A stretch of DNA of 64,000 nucleotides from Spirosoma sp. (GTDB taxonomy: Bacteria > Bacteroidota > Bacteroidia > Cytophagales > Spirosomataceae). A program made the translations under genes and the position numbers. Positions 46,333-55,002 of this stretch are shown piece by piece. Position 1 is the first letter of the stretch, and each line of letters begins with the position of its first letter. A model generated the notes under the pieces. That model was given only the letters and a program-made list of their open reading frames with translations. It did not search any database and was not told the DNA's origin. The DNA lies in NCBI RefSeq assembly GCF_026391055.1, contig NZ_JAPLET010000024.1, positions 287,590 to 351,589 of the forward strand, in the 5' to 3' direction.

Positions 46333-46385
46333 ATTCTGTACAACGGAGTACCACCGCGCGGGCGGCCTGGTCCGTTGTACAGAAT
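46333..46385. terminator. Hairpin after the PhnZ-like gene
   Basis: A perfect 15-bp stem (ATTCTGTACAACGGA) closes over a 23-base GC-rich loop, 22 bases beyond the PhnZ-like stop at 46407. It separates that transcript from the YncE-type gene. Confidence 0.65.
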
Positions 46386-46406
46386 CGAAACCACCCAACG
46401 TACAAC

Positions 46407-46955
46407 CTAATCGACCCGGTTGGTATTACGCTCAACAATCGACATATAATAGTCGATACTGGGGGTTGGCAAACCGGGTATTTTGGCCTGTTCATCCCAG
46501 GTTCGCATTAATAGAATCCCCTTGAAAAAAGGATTCGTTTCAAACAGCATAGCTTCGGCGGCTGTCATCGGTCCACCCTGAAACTCCAGCGTTTTCAAGC
46601 TTGCTTCAGACAAGCGATCAAAGTAACCAGGGTTTTTGTAGACCAGATATCGCTTGGCGTTTACGTGGTTTTCGATCAGTTGCGCCACTTTCTCCGAGAA
46701 GCCCCGCTCCCGCAGGTAATCGGCTCCCAGGCGCTCGTGATCAACGGTGCCGTAGCCATCCATGTATCCGCCAGCCATATCGGGCGGCAACAGATGGCCA
46801 ATGTCGTGCAGAAAAGCGGCTACAATAGTATCGTCATCAGCACCCGCTTCCTCAGCGAGTTGAGCGCATTGAAGCGCGTGTTCGAGCTGAGTGATCGGCT
46901 CGCCGAAGTAGGCGTCGTCACCGCCCTGGGCAAAGAGGTTGGCAATGGTTTCCAT
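46407..46955 (-). CDS. PhnZ-like HD-domain mixed-valent di-iron oxygenase
   Basis: In this 182-residue cytosolic HD protein, every functional position recalled for PhnZ is present with matching spacing: Tyr16 and Glu19 (YFGE, the substrate-triggered lid pair), His26, His50, Asp51 and His54 (HDIGH), His73, His97 and Asp154. PhnZ uses Fe(II)/Fe(III) and O2 to split 2-amino-1-hydroxyethylphosphonate into glycine and phosphate. TITQLEH-type openings are shared by the phosphonate-operon HD family (TIGR03276) and by inositol oxygenase relatives. Two bases separate it from the metallophosphoesterase gene. No PhnY hydroxylase is present in the window. Confidence 0.85.
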   Translation of the reverse strand: METIANLFAQGGDDAYFGEPITQLEHALQCAQLAEEAGADDDTIVAAFLHDIGHLLPPDMAGGYMDGYGTVDHERLGADYLRERGFSEKVAQLIENHVNAKRYLVYKNPGYFDRLSEASLKTLEFQGGPMTAAEAMLFETNPFFKGILLMRTWDEQAKIPGLPTPSIDYYMSIVERNTNRVD

Positions 46956-46957
46956 AA

Positions 46958-47872
46958 TTACATATAGGAGAGGTACGTTCGTTCTATGCTTCCGTCGTCG
47001 TATAAATCAAAGAGAGCGTAACCGGCTTTCGTTTGCTGGTAAACATCACTTTTCCACCAGTTTCCGCTAACGGCTCCGTTGCAAAGGTACGTAACGCCAT
47101 TGTACTCAACCCGATCCAGCAAATGCATATGGCCGCTCAGGGCGGCTTTTACATTGGGGTATTGATAGAATAACTTCAGCAGGTCGGGTGTATTAGCCAG
47201 GACAAGGCCCGCCGATATGTTCCAGATGCCCTCTTTCACGTTCGTCTCACTGAAAAACCCGGTCGGACTGAAGATTGGAATGTGTGACAGGACCAGAATG
47301 GGCGTTTTCGGATTAGTTTTGGCTAAATCAGCTTTTAGCCAGTCCATTTGCTCGCTGTCGATGTAACCGGTGTACCATTTGCCGTTGGGCTTGGGTTGTA
47401 CACTGTCGAGGATGATAAAATGCCAGCCGTTCCGATCGAAACTACGATAGCGGCCGCTTATCTTCATCTGGTCGATGGCCCATTTTTTGCCATAAAGCAG
47501 ATCACTCTTGGCATTCTCAAAGCCCCAAATGTCGTGATTGCCGATACAATACTCGATGGGCAGCGAGTTGTCGGCTTTTACGAGTCCGTTCCAGGCATCC
47601 CACTGCTGCTGTACCTTTTGCCGATCTTCGGCCAGCGCGTCCATGATCACGTCGCCACCATGCAGGATAAACGAGGGCTTATCAACTTGTTTTTGTACAT
47701 GATGAAAGCATTTAGCGATGCTTTCGATGGGCTTGGTTTCTGGCGTAATGTGCGTGTCGCCCAAATACGCAAAGCGAACGGAACGTTTACGGACCAGATT
47801 GGGTGAAATCGCTGCTTCGGTAGCAATGGCGGGCAATAAAGCAGCCGATTTGAGGAGGGTTCTGCGGTTCAT
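46958..47872 (-). CDS. Exported calcineurin-like metallophosphoesterase
   Basis: From ATG 47872 this gives 304 residues beginning MNRRTLLKSAALLPAIATEA, a twin-arginine-like signal. ATG 47911 would mask it. All five metallophosphoesterase motifs are present: YLGDTHI, HGGDVIMD, GNHDIWG, LSHIPIF and SGHMHLLD. It hydrolyses phosphomono- or diesters outside the cytoplasm. It ends two bases before the PhnZ-like start codon, so the two proteins are translationally coupled. Release of an aminophosphonate from an ester-linked lipid or glycan is a reasonable but unproven role. A 36-bp hairpin precedes it. Confidence 0.87.
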   Translation of the reverse strand: MNRRTLLKSAALLPAIATEAAISPNLVRKRSVRFAYLGDTHITPETKPIESIAKCFHHVQKQVDKPSFILHGGDVIMDALAEDRQKVQQQWDAWNGLVKADNSLPIEYCIGNHDIWGFENAKSDLLYGKKWAIDQMKISGRYRSFDRNGWHFIILDSVQPKPNGKWYTGYIDSEQMDWLKADLAKTNPKTPILVLSHIPIFSPTGFFSETNVKEGIWNISAGLVLANTPDLLKLFYQYPNVKAALSGHMHLLDRVEYNGVTYLCNGAVSGNWWKSDVYQQTKAGYALFDLYDDGSIERTYLSYM

Positions 47873-47889
47873 GATGTACACATTATTAC

Positions 47890-47979
47890 GTTTCGACACA
47901 GAGATACACAAAGAGTAAAAGAGATTAAAGGAATACTCCGTGGATCTCTTTTACTCTTTGTGTATCTCTGTGTCGAAAC
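47890..47979. terminator. 36-bp perfect hairpin between SusD and the metallophosphoesterase
   Basis: The left arm begins GTTTCGACACAGAGATACAC and the right arm is its exact complement over 36 bases, with an 18-base loop. It starts 10 bases after the SusD stop and ends 17 bases before the next start codon. It may terminate most SusCD transcripts, protect their 3' end, or mask the ribosome site of the next gene. Confidence 0.8.
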
Positions 47980-47989
47980 AACTCGCTTA

Positions 47990-49588
47990 TTACTGTAAAA
48001 GCCACATAGTAGCGTTTATATCATCATTACCACCATACTGGGTTGTCAGGGCGGATTTAAGGTTGTCGCCGTTGGTGGTCCGTTCGCTTTGCGGATACAG
48101 CCAGCGTTTTGGAATCCGGCCGCTATTACTGGTACCTACACCCGTCAGGAAAGTCGGTACACCCGTACGGCGCTGGTTATAAAAAGCTTCCATTCCGGAA
48201 TTCTGAAAGAAAGCGATGTATTTCTGGGTCAGAATCTGGGTCAGGCCCGTCGTGTTATTCCCGGCATACTTTACCGATGGCTGCGTCAGATAATCGTTTA
48301 GGCTAATTTTAAGTGTGTACGCGTTAAAGTTGAAGATACCGCCATCCTTCGAAAAGGTTACTGTGTTATCCCCTTCTTTCAGACCGTAAAACTCCATGGA
48401 AGCCGCAATACCTTTTTGATAATAGTCAGCAGCATCACCCGTAGCCCAGCCCCGGTTGATCCCTTCAGCAATGTTGAACATCAGTTCAGGATAGCCGATA
48501 ATGAACACTGGCTCGCCCACATAAGAGGTGTAGTAACGTTTCCGGTTTTGGAAAGAATACTCACCTTTCAGCACTTTGGTCGCCATATCCTGCAAATCTT
48601 CGCCCGACGAAGCGCCAACGAACGCAGCAAAATCCGTTGGTTTCAATCCAGCCGCTATTTTAGCCGAAGCAGGTTCTGCAACCACAAAAAGGCGTGGATC
48701 TTTACGGTCTACCAGCAGGTCGATATAGGTTTTAGCCATGTTTTCGCGGGTAGCGCTCTGGCCGAAGTTATCCTGATTGCGTGGGTACTTGCTCTGAGTG
48801 CTATTGTGGATATACTGGAGGTTATCGCTCAGGCCCGCTGGCAGTGGGTACTTCGTCGAATTTCCGATGATTTCAGCAAATTTTTGCTTGATGGCCAGAT
48901 CAGTATCCCCTTCTTTTTTGCTTAGGCTGATCAGTACACGAATCCGGTAGGCGTTGATGATCTTCTGCCATTTCCGCAGATCGTTGTTCAGGTAGAAATC
49001 GCCCGCCAGCGTGTTGTCGCCTTTGGTGATAATAGCCGCCATATCGGTATTGGCATCGTCCAGCCATTTCAAAATCTGGACATAGACCGACTTCTGCGAG
49101 TCGTATTTGGGCGTCAGGTTGCCCAAGTCCTTCAACGCTTCAGTCAATGGAATATCGCCCACGCGCCGGGTCATATTTTCGTAGAAATACGCTCGAAAAA
49201 ACTTACCTAAAGCGGAGTACGGATTCACATCGGCTGCACCCGCCCGTTTGGCCTCCTGCTCCATTTTGATCACGTCTTTCAGCGTGAAGTAATTCAGGTT
49301 CGTGGTGGTCCAGTTATACTCATTGGTCGAGTAGTAATCGTAGTTGCTGGCGTAGAACTGATTGTAGCGTTGCTCGGCACCCCAGGGTTGGTTGGTAACG
49401 CCTGAAAAACCGGATGGGCTGTTCCCGCTGTTGTACATATCGTTCAGGATGCCCTTCAATACGAGTGAAGCCGGTGCGTTCACTGCCCGGTTAGGGTCCT
49501 TTTCGAGTTCGTCAAACGACTTCTCGCAACCCAATAGGGTTAGAGTCAGCGTCGTTAACGAGAGTATAAAGAGTTTATTGAGTTTCAT
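47990..49588 (-). CDS. SusD/RagB-type outer-membrane lipoprotein
   Basis: A 532-residue lipoprotein (MKLNKLFILSLTTLTLTLLGC, Cys21) of the SusD_2-like subgroup (starch-binding associating with outer membrane). It has CEKSFDELEKDPNRAVNAPA at the start, KFFRAYFYENMTRRVGDIPLTEAL and a C-terminal QKYIAFFQNSGMEAFYNQRRTG, which replaces the classical RLLELSGEGWRW segment. This subgroup often pairs with SusC proteins for peptides or small molecules rather than glycans. Its partner SusC is encoded 84 bases upstream. Confidence 0.92.
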   Translation of the reverse strand: MKLNKLFILSLTTLTLTLLGCEKSFDELEKDPNRAVNAPASLVLKGILNDMYNSGNSPSGFSGVTNQPWGAEQRYNQFYASNYDYYSTNEYNWTTTNLNYFTLKDVIKMEQEAKRAGAADVNPYSALGKFFRAYFYENMTRRVGDIPLTEALKDLGNLTPKYDSQKSVYVQILKWLDDANTDMAAIITKGDNTLAGDFYLNNDLRKWQKIINAYRIRVLISLSKKEGDTDLAIKQKFAEIIGNSTKYPLPAGLSDNLQYIHNSTQSKYPRNQDNFGQSATRENMAKTYIDLLVDRKDPRLFVVAEPASAKIAAGLKPTDFAAFVGASSGEDLQDMATKVLKGEYSFQNRKRYYTSYVGEPVFIIGYPELMFNIAEGINRGWATGDAADYYQKGIAASMEFYGLKEGDNTVTFSKDGGIFNFNAYTLKISLNDYLTQPSVKYAGNNTTGLTQILTQKYIAFFQNSGMEAFYNQRRTGVPTFLTGVGTSNSGRIPKRWLYPQSERTTNGDNLKSALTTQYGGNDDINATMWLLQ

Positions 49589-49672
49589 ATTTAGTGATTA
49601 GTTGTGTCTCAGCGTGTCTCTGTGTAATAACCTGTTCACTCAACTAGCTAATAGACGTTAAATTCCAACGGA

Positions 49673-52600
49673 TTAGAATGTCAGATTCAGGTTGATACCA
49701 TACCGGCGAGTGGTTGGCGTTTGCAGGTCCGAACGGCCACCGCTGGTGAATTGGTCGATGTCGATATCATTCCTTTCAGCAAAGTAGAGCAGATTACGGG
49801 CCACCAGGGAAACTGATGCCTGCTTGATACCCAGGCGGCTGGTGAATGTCTGAGGCAGTGAATAGCCAAGGACTACTTCGCGAAGCTTTACGTAGGTCCG
49901 ACTAATCATAGTGCCCCCATCGAACCCATACCGCCGGGCAATGTAATCCTGCAAAAATGCTTTCGTTTCATTTGGTTTGAACTGCAACTCCGCATAGTTG
50001 GTCACGTAACCATCTGAATTATAGTTTATGACGGCACCGTTACTCACCTGTACGCCCTCCCCCAGATACGACTTAATACCTTTCGTATCGTTCAGTCGAG
50101 CCACGCCCATATCACCTTGTACGGTGTTGATGATGCGGCCACCGGCCCAGGTTTTTTGTTCTACGTAGTCGGAAATAACGCCCCCAACACGCCCATCGAC
50201 CTGGAAGCTAAACGTGAGGTTCTTGTAGCTGAACCGGTTGTTCAAACCAAATACCCAATCCGGGTTGATGTTGCCAACATACTGCGCAACGGTTGTACGG
50301 ATGGGTCGACCACCGGCATCGTTGATGATCTGCCCATCGGGCGTGCGGACAAACGTCGACGTGTAGTATTTATCCGTCCGGTCGCCGATTTTAAAGAAGG
50401 TATTCAGCGCTGTTACGCCCGGGTAGAAATCTTTGTACACCTCTTTATAGGTCGACCAGTTGGCGAGCACATCCCAGTTCAGGCCGCTGGGGTTTGTTAG
50501 CACCTTACCTGTCAATGACAGTTCAAGGCCTTTCTTCTGGGTTTTGATACCGTTCACCAGGGCTGATGAATAGCCGGTTGTTTCAGAAATAGGCAGGTTG
50601 AAAATACGTGGACCGTCGTCACTGATGAAGTAAGCCGCATCGAAAGCAATGCGGTTATTCAGAAAACGCACATCTAAGCCAACTTCGGTTTGCGAAGTGC
50701 TGTTGGGTTTGATGTTCGGGTTATTCAGCGCATTGGTAAAGTAAGCGGTTGAAGTATTGTTGATCGTTAACGGTGTACCATACACAGCCGCATTTTGATA
50801 GGTTGGCCCATCATAAGACGACTGATACTGCTCACCATAACCCAGCGACCAGTTTGGTACACCAATGGTCGATTGGGTCAAACCGTCTTTTACATTGGCA
50901 TATGATGCCCGGAATTTCAGGAACGAAATGGCCTGTGGTAACCGCAGGTAATCGGACAATACCGTGCTCAACGCCACCGATGGATAAAAGAACGTGTTGT
51001 TACCTTTGGGCAGCGTCGACAGCTTATCCATCCGGCCCGTTGTCGACAGGGTTACGAAATCTTTCAGCGTGAAGTCAGCCGAGTAATAGGCTGACAGCAC
51101 CCGCATGTCAGACTGGAAGTTCGACGCAATGACCGGGTTAAGCGAGTTGGCGAAGTTATACACGCCCGGCACGTTCAAGTAGTTGGTCGACGTGTAGTTC
51201 GAGTTGTAGTTATACACCCGCAGGTTGCCCCCAGCAATAGCGTTTACGTTCAGCAGCGGACTAACGCGCTTGTTGTATTTAAGCAGTAAGTCGGTGTTGT
51301 TATCCAGTAGATTCCGGCGGTCTTCGCGGTAATCGCCTTTCGTTTCTTCGCGGCCGTAGCTGGTGGCCGAGTACGGAAACTTCTCGTTACGCAGTAGGTT
51401 CCAGGTCGAAACTTGGGTTCGCAGCGTTAGGTCAAGGCCATCGGTAATGCTGTATTTTAGCGATGTCTGACCAACGATATCCGTTTTGTAATGGCCGCGT
51501 AGCCACTCCTTGGCCGTAAACCAGGGATTATTATACCGCTGATATTCAGCGTAAATCTGCTGCGTACCTTCTTTACCTGGCTGCCAGTAGTTTTTCAATT
51601 GATCAACATCCCAGTCAGCACCACCCCAAATGACGATATTATAGATCATGGAGTTCGGTCCGTAGTTCACGTCGGGGATGTTGGGGGTAAACTGGCGGTT
51701 TACCTGCACATCGCCTTCAAACCGCAGCCGGTTCGAGAAATTATACCCCGATGATACTTTAAAGGTTGTGCTGTTCAGCTTGGTGTTGGGCACCAAACCG
51801 CGCTGGTAGTTGTGCGACACCGAAAAACGCAGGTCATACTTTTCACCCGACGACGATACCGATATATTGTTGGTCGAGAGAAGACCCGGCTGTAGAAACC
51901 GCTTAAGGTTGTCTTTGCCACGTGCGATCCAGGGCGTACCCTGACGCTTGCCCGTTATGGGATCAATGGGGCTATCGTACTGAGGGATCAGCTGTCCTTC
52001 GAAACGGGGACCCCAGATATCGTAGTCACCATCGTTTTTACCACCTCCTTTACCGTCAACGAATTCATAAACGCCGTGATCGCCGGGGCCGTATTCGTCC
52101 TGTACTTTAGGAATGGCCAGAAAACCATTATCCACCATCTGGCTCGTGTTTACATCTACGGCAAAGCCACGCTTATCTTTCGTACCGCGTTTGGTCGTAA
52201 TCAGAATGGCACCGTTCTTACCCCGAAAACCATAGAGCGCCGACGCCGAAGCCCCTTTTAGAACAGAATACGTGTCAATATCGTCCGGGTTGATATTCCA
52301 GGTATCGGAATTGATGGGCACACCATCTACTACGAACAGAACATCGGTATTACCACGCAGCACGATGTTCGGCCGACGCAGCAGTTCGGCGGAGGCACCG
52401 ATGGTCAGACCGGCCACTTTACCGACCAGACCATTGACTGCGTTTGGTTCGCGGGCTTTGAGCAGTTGCGAACCATCGACAGACTGAATCGAGACGCCGA
52501 TGTTGCGAACGTCTTTCTTGATACCGAGGGCCGTTACTACCACTTCGGTCAATGTACGGTCACCAGCCACCATCGTCACGTCCAGTTTGGTACGATTGGC

Positions 52601-52903
52601 TACAGTAATTTCCTGTGTTGCGTAGCCAATAAACGAGAATGTCAGGGAGCTGGACGGCTGTACATTGATGGAGTAGGTACCATCGGCGCGGGAAGTAGTA
52701 CCGGCATTGGTGCCTTTCACAACGATGGATACGCCCGGCAGCGGCTGATTATTATCGCCCGACGTTACTCGTCCGGTAACCGTCTGGGCAACGGCTGAAA
52801 GGCCGGATAACAGGCAAAATAAAAACGCCATGTATAAACGGTGTGAATCGCGGGAAACGATTATCCGTTGCCATGGCGCTGAAGATTGTAAACAGAGCTT
52901 CAT
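49673..52903 (-). CDS. SusC/RagA TonB-dependent outer-membrane channel
   Basis: A 1076-residue receptor: signal region (about 20-40), carboxypeptidase-like sandwich (about 42-125, VTGRVTSGDNNQPLPGVSIV), plug (TLTEVVVTALGIKKDVRNIG, GLVGKVAGLTIGASAELLRR, VLFVVDGVPINSD, GASASALYGFRGKNGAI) and a barrel ending in NLTF. There is no STN domain and no adjacent sigma/anti-sigma pair, so control must differ from the locus at 29145. It pairs with the SusD downstream. A -7 promoter element lies 37 bases upstream. Confidence 0.95.
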   Translation of the reverse strand: MKLCLQSSAPWQRIIVSRDSHRLYMAFLFCLLSGLSAVAQTVTGRVTSGDNNQPLPGVSIVVKGTNAGTTSRADGTYSINVQPSSSLTFSFIGYATQEITVANRTKLDVTMVAGDRTLTEVVVTALGIKKDVRNIGVSIQSVDGSQLLKAREPNAVNGLVGKVAGLTIGASAELLRRPNIVLRGNTDVLFVVDGVPINSDTWNINPDDIDTYSVLKGASASALYGFRGKNGAILITTKRGTKDKRGFAVDVNTSQMVDNGFLAIPKVQDEYGPGDHGVYEFVDGKGGGKNDGDYDIWGPRFEGQLIPQYDSPIDPITGKRQGTPWIARGKDNLKRFLQPGLLSTNNISVSSSGEKYDLRFSVSHNYQRGLVPNTKLNSTTFKVSSGYNFSNRLRFEGDVQVNRQFTPNIPDVNYGPNSMIYNIVIWGGADWDVDQLKNYWQPGKEGTQQIYAEYQRYNNPWFTAKEWLRGHYKTDIVGQTSLKYSITDGLDLTLRTQVSTWNLLRNEKFPYSATSYGREETKGDYREDRRNLLDNNTDLLLKYNKRVSPLLNVNAIAGGNLRVYNYNSNYTSTNYLNVPGVYNFANSLNPVIASNFQSDMRVLSAYYSADFTLKDFVTLSTTGRMDKLSTLPKGNNTFFYPSVALSTVLSDYLRLPQAISFLKFRASYANVKDGLTQSTIGVPNWSLGYGEQYQSSYDGPTYQNAAVYGTPLTINNTSTAYFTNALNNPNIKPNSTSQTEVGLDVRFLNNRIAFDAAYFISDDGPRIFNLPISETTGYSSALVNGIKTQKKGLELSLTGKVLTNPSGLNWDVLANWSTYKEVYKDFYPGVTALNTFFKIGDRTDKYYTSTFVRTPDGQIINDAGGRPIRTTVAQYVGNINPDWVFGLNNRFSYKNLTFSFQVDGRVGGVISDYVEQKTWAGGRIINTVQGDMGVARLNDTKGIKSYLGEGVQVSNGAVINYNSDGYVTNYAELQFKPNETKAFLQDYIARRYGFDGGTMISRTYVKLREVVLGYSLPQTFTSRLGIKQASVSLVARNLLYFAERNDIDIDQFTSGGRSDLQTPTTRRYGINLNLTF

Positions 52904-52939
52904 ACGTGTGACGGGTTAGTTTGCTTAAGTAATTTTCCG

Positions 52940-52947
52940 CAAAAGTA
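52940..52947 (-). promoter_or_regulatory. Bacteroidota -7 promoter element of the second susC gene
   Basis: On the minus strand TACTTTTG matches TAnnTTTG exactly and would start transcription about 30 bases before the start codon at 52903. No clear -33 TTTG was found. Confidence 0.5.
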
Positions 52948-52999
52948 TCATTTGGCTATTGGCTTAATATTAAGGATATATTACCAGTATATAAATAAA

Positions 53000-53023
53000 A
53001 AGGCAGAATATTTATTCTGCCTT
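53000..53023. terminator. Terminator of the FAD oxidoreductase unit
   Basis: AAGGCAGAATA and its exact complement flank two bases. On the minus strand the hairpin is followed by a T-rich run (TTTTATTTATAT), the textbook form of an intrinsic terminator. It separates the oxidoreductase transcript from susC. Confidence 0.8.
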
Positions 53024-53069
53024 AATACTTAACATAAGAATATTATAAATGCATCCGATGTACAGATTT

Positions 53070-54221
53070 TCATTTTACCCATTTCTGTATATTGTTTTCT
53101 GCATAACCTGCTCCCGAACTCATGCCCTTGCCACCTATTCCTGTCACTAGCTGAATGTTATCGTCTATGCTATGCTCGAATATTTCGTCTTTAGTCTGGC
53201 TATAAAACCCGGCCCACGTTTTACGGACTGTTAGCGGGAGGTTCACAATGCGCCGGGCTTCGGTCAGCATCAGCTCATTGATAAAGTCCTGCGTATGGTA
53301 GCCAAGATCTTCGGCTTGGGTCGCTTCGGCGTATTCGTGCGAATCGCCCACAATGATCGATCCATCCGTAGCCTGCTTGAACAGAATATGAATGCCCCAC
53401 TTTTTAAGTTCGGTCAAATGCTCAGGCGTGTTGGCCACCACGCGTTCATAAGATGGGCACTCCTGGAAGGATTCGTACCGACGAATCGTTAGACCCGTCA
53501 GGATATTACCCGGTAAATTCAGACCCGCAACGGGCTCAACCAGCAGCATCTGCAATTTACTAACCACCAACCCGGCCTGAGCCAGCACCTCGGGAAACAG
53601 CAGCCGAACCTCGTGCCCGCTGCATATAAAGACCCGCTCCGCCTGAAATTGCTGCCGATTACTAAGCGTAACGGTAGCCCCTCTGGCAGTCGACTGGGCG
53701 TCGACAACTACCGAACCGGGCCGGTAATCGACGCCGTACTTTCGTTGGGCGAAGGCAATCAACCGGTGAATCATCTGCTCCGGCTCCACGCTCATCTCCT
53801 GCGGGAAATAAATGCCGCCTACCACGTAATCCGGCTTCAGCGTCGGATACTTGGCCAGGCACTGCGCTTTTGTCCACAACTCGCTGGTGTAACCAATGCC
53901 CTGGTAACGGTCATGAAGCTCATTGGCCAGTGTCCACTCGTCGGCATCGGAGGCTATATAGATCGTACCATTCTGGCGCACGGTTATATCGGTCTGTTGC
54001 TGGATTTCCTGGTAGATTTCCAGACTCCGCCTACCGTAGTCGAACCACCGCCCAGCCAGTCCAGAGGGTACTGCCTGCCCGAAGTTGCGAACGGTGGCAC
54101 CGATCGGATAGCGGTCTTTTTCGAGAAGGAGCACTCGTTTTCCGGCTTTAGCGGCATGGAAGGCATGGAAGGTGCCGAGTGCACCGGCACCAATAACAAT
54201 CAGATCGTAAGAAGATGTCAT
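53070..54221 (-). CDS. FAD-dependent oxidoreductase of the phosphonate-associated type (TIGR03364-like)
   Basis: From ATG 54221 this gives 383 residues (ATG 54245 is an alternative). It is a DAO-family flavoprotein with GAGALG at residues 11-16, LLLEKDRYPIGATVRNFGQA (covalent-FAD or substrate loop region) and a C-terminal VTGIGGKGMSSGAGYAE FAD-binding motif. The family resembles amino-acid oxidases, and TIGR03364 members sit beside phosphonatase-like hydrolases. Relatives have been reported to oxidise aminoethylphosphonate derivatives to phosphonoacetaldehyde. Here it follows the PhnX-like hydrolase by 46 bases, as expected for consecutive steps. Confidence 0.85.
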   Translation of the reverse strand: MTSSYDLIVIGAGALGTFHAFHAAKAGKRVLLLEKDRYPIGATVRNFGQAVPSGLAGRWFDYGRRSLEIYQEIQQQTDITVRQNGTIYIASDADEWTLANELHDRYQGIGYTSELWTKAQCLAKYPTLKPDYVVGGIYFPQEMSVEPEQMIHRLIAFAQRKYGVDYRPGSVVVDAQSTARGATVTLSNRQQFQAERVFICSGHEVRLLFPEVLAQAGLVVSKLQMLLVEPVAGLNLPGNILTGLTIRRYESFQECPSYERVVANTPEHLTELKKWGIHILFKQATDGSIIVGDSHEYAEATQAEDLGYHTQDFINELMLTEARRIVNLPLTVRKTWAGFYSQTKDEIFEHSIDDNIQLVTGIGGKGMSSGAGYAENNIQKWVK

Positions 54222-54267
54222 TTTATAAATTCGTTTCGTAGCCAAAATGGCTTACGAACGGCACAGA

Positions 54268-55002
54268 TTAGGTAAGAGATAAATCATGTTTTTCCAGAAG
54301 GGCGGGTAATTCCCGGAGTGACCCCAGCAACAGATCGTGTGGATGTTGTTCCAGTTGCTCACGGGTATGGGTACCATTTGTCAGGCCCAGATTCAGCGCT
54401 ACCCCGGCGGCCCGTCCCGAGAGCAAATCGGAAGGTGTATCGCCAATGTTCACAACGGCTTTTGGGTTGGTAACGTCCAATAGTTTCATGGCCCGCTCGA
54501 TCATTTGGGGATAGGGCCTTCCCCGTTCCACCTCATCACTGGCAATAGAGACCTGTAGCAGGCTATCTTTTGTGCCAATCCGCTCATCGTTAAGCCCGTT
54601 AAGCCAGCCGAGCTTCTCCAGAATGATGTCGGTTACTACCCGGTAGAAGCCCGTTGTGAGCGCAATGGCGATACCTCGTTCATGGAGGTACGCGAAGACA
54701 TCAAGGCAACCTTCGGTGGGTGTAGCGCCCTGTGTGAGGTAGTGATTTTCCAGGATACGACGGAATGCATCGTATGAAATGTCAACCTGTGATTGAACGG
54801 CGGGACTATCTTCACCGAGTTGTTCTTTCCAAAGTGTTTCAAACACATAGCGTTTGGAGAGCCCCTGCATAGCCAGAATCCGCTCGTCGGAAACCGACAA
54901 ACCCGTTTCAACGGCAGCTTCGGCGAAACACCGTTCTACCTCGTGATGGTCGGTTACAGTAGTACCGGCCATATCAAATACCACTAATTCAATTGGTTGC
55001 AT
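54268..55002 (-). CDS. Phosphonatase-like HAD hydrolase (PhnX-like, TIGR03351-like)
   Basis: A 244-residue cytosolic HAD enzyme with phosphonatase features: DMAGT in motif I (nucleophile Asp10) instead of DxDGT, Lys50 in QGLSK aligned with the Schiff-base lysine of PhnX (GLLK), TTGFYR as motif II, Arg162 in GRPYP where ordinary HAD enzymes have Lys, and GDTPSD at 187-192 for magnesium. PhnX cleaves phosphonoacetaldehyde to acetaldehyde and phosphate. It leads the minus-strand island and is followed by the FAD oxidoreductase that could make its aldehyde substrate. A variant substrate such as a hydroxylated aldehyde is possible. Confidence 0.87.
   Translation of the reverse strand: MQPIELVVFDMAGTTVTDHHEVERCFAEAAVETGLSVSDERILAMQGLSKRYVFETLWKEQLGEDSPAVQSQVDISYDAFRRILENHYLTQGATPTEGCLDVFAYLHERGIAIALTTGFYRVVTDIILEKLGWLNGLNDERIGTKDSLLQVSIASDEVERGRPYPQMIERAMKLLDVTNPKAVVNIGDTPSDLLSGRAAGVALNLGLTNGTHTREQLEQHPHDLLLGSLRELPALLEKHDLSLT

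Noticed and set aside
41986..55002. Horizontal transfer of the phosphonate-type island
   Set aside because: Base composition and codon use look like the surroundings and no integrase, tRNA or direct repeats flank it. Transfer cannot be claimed from this window.
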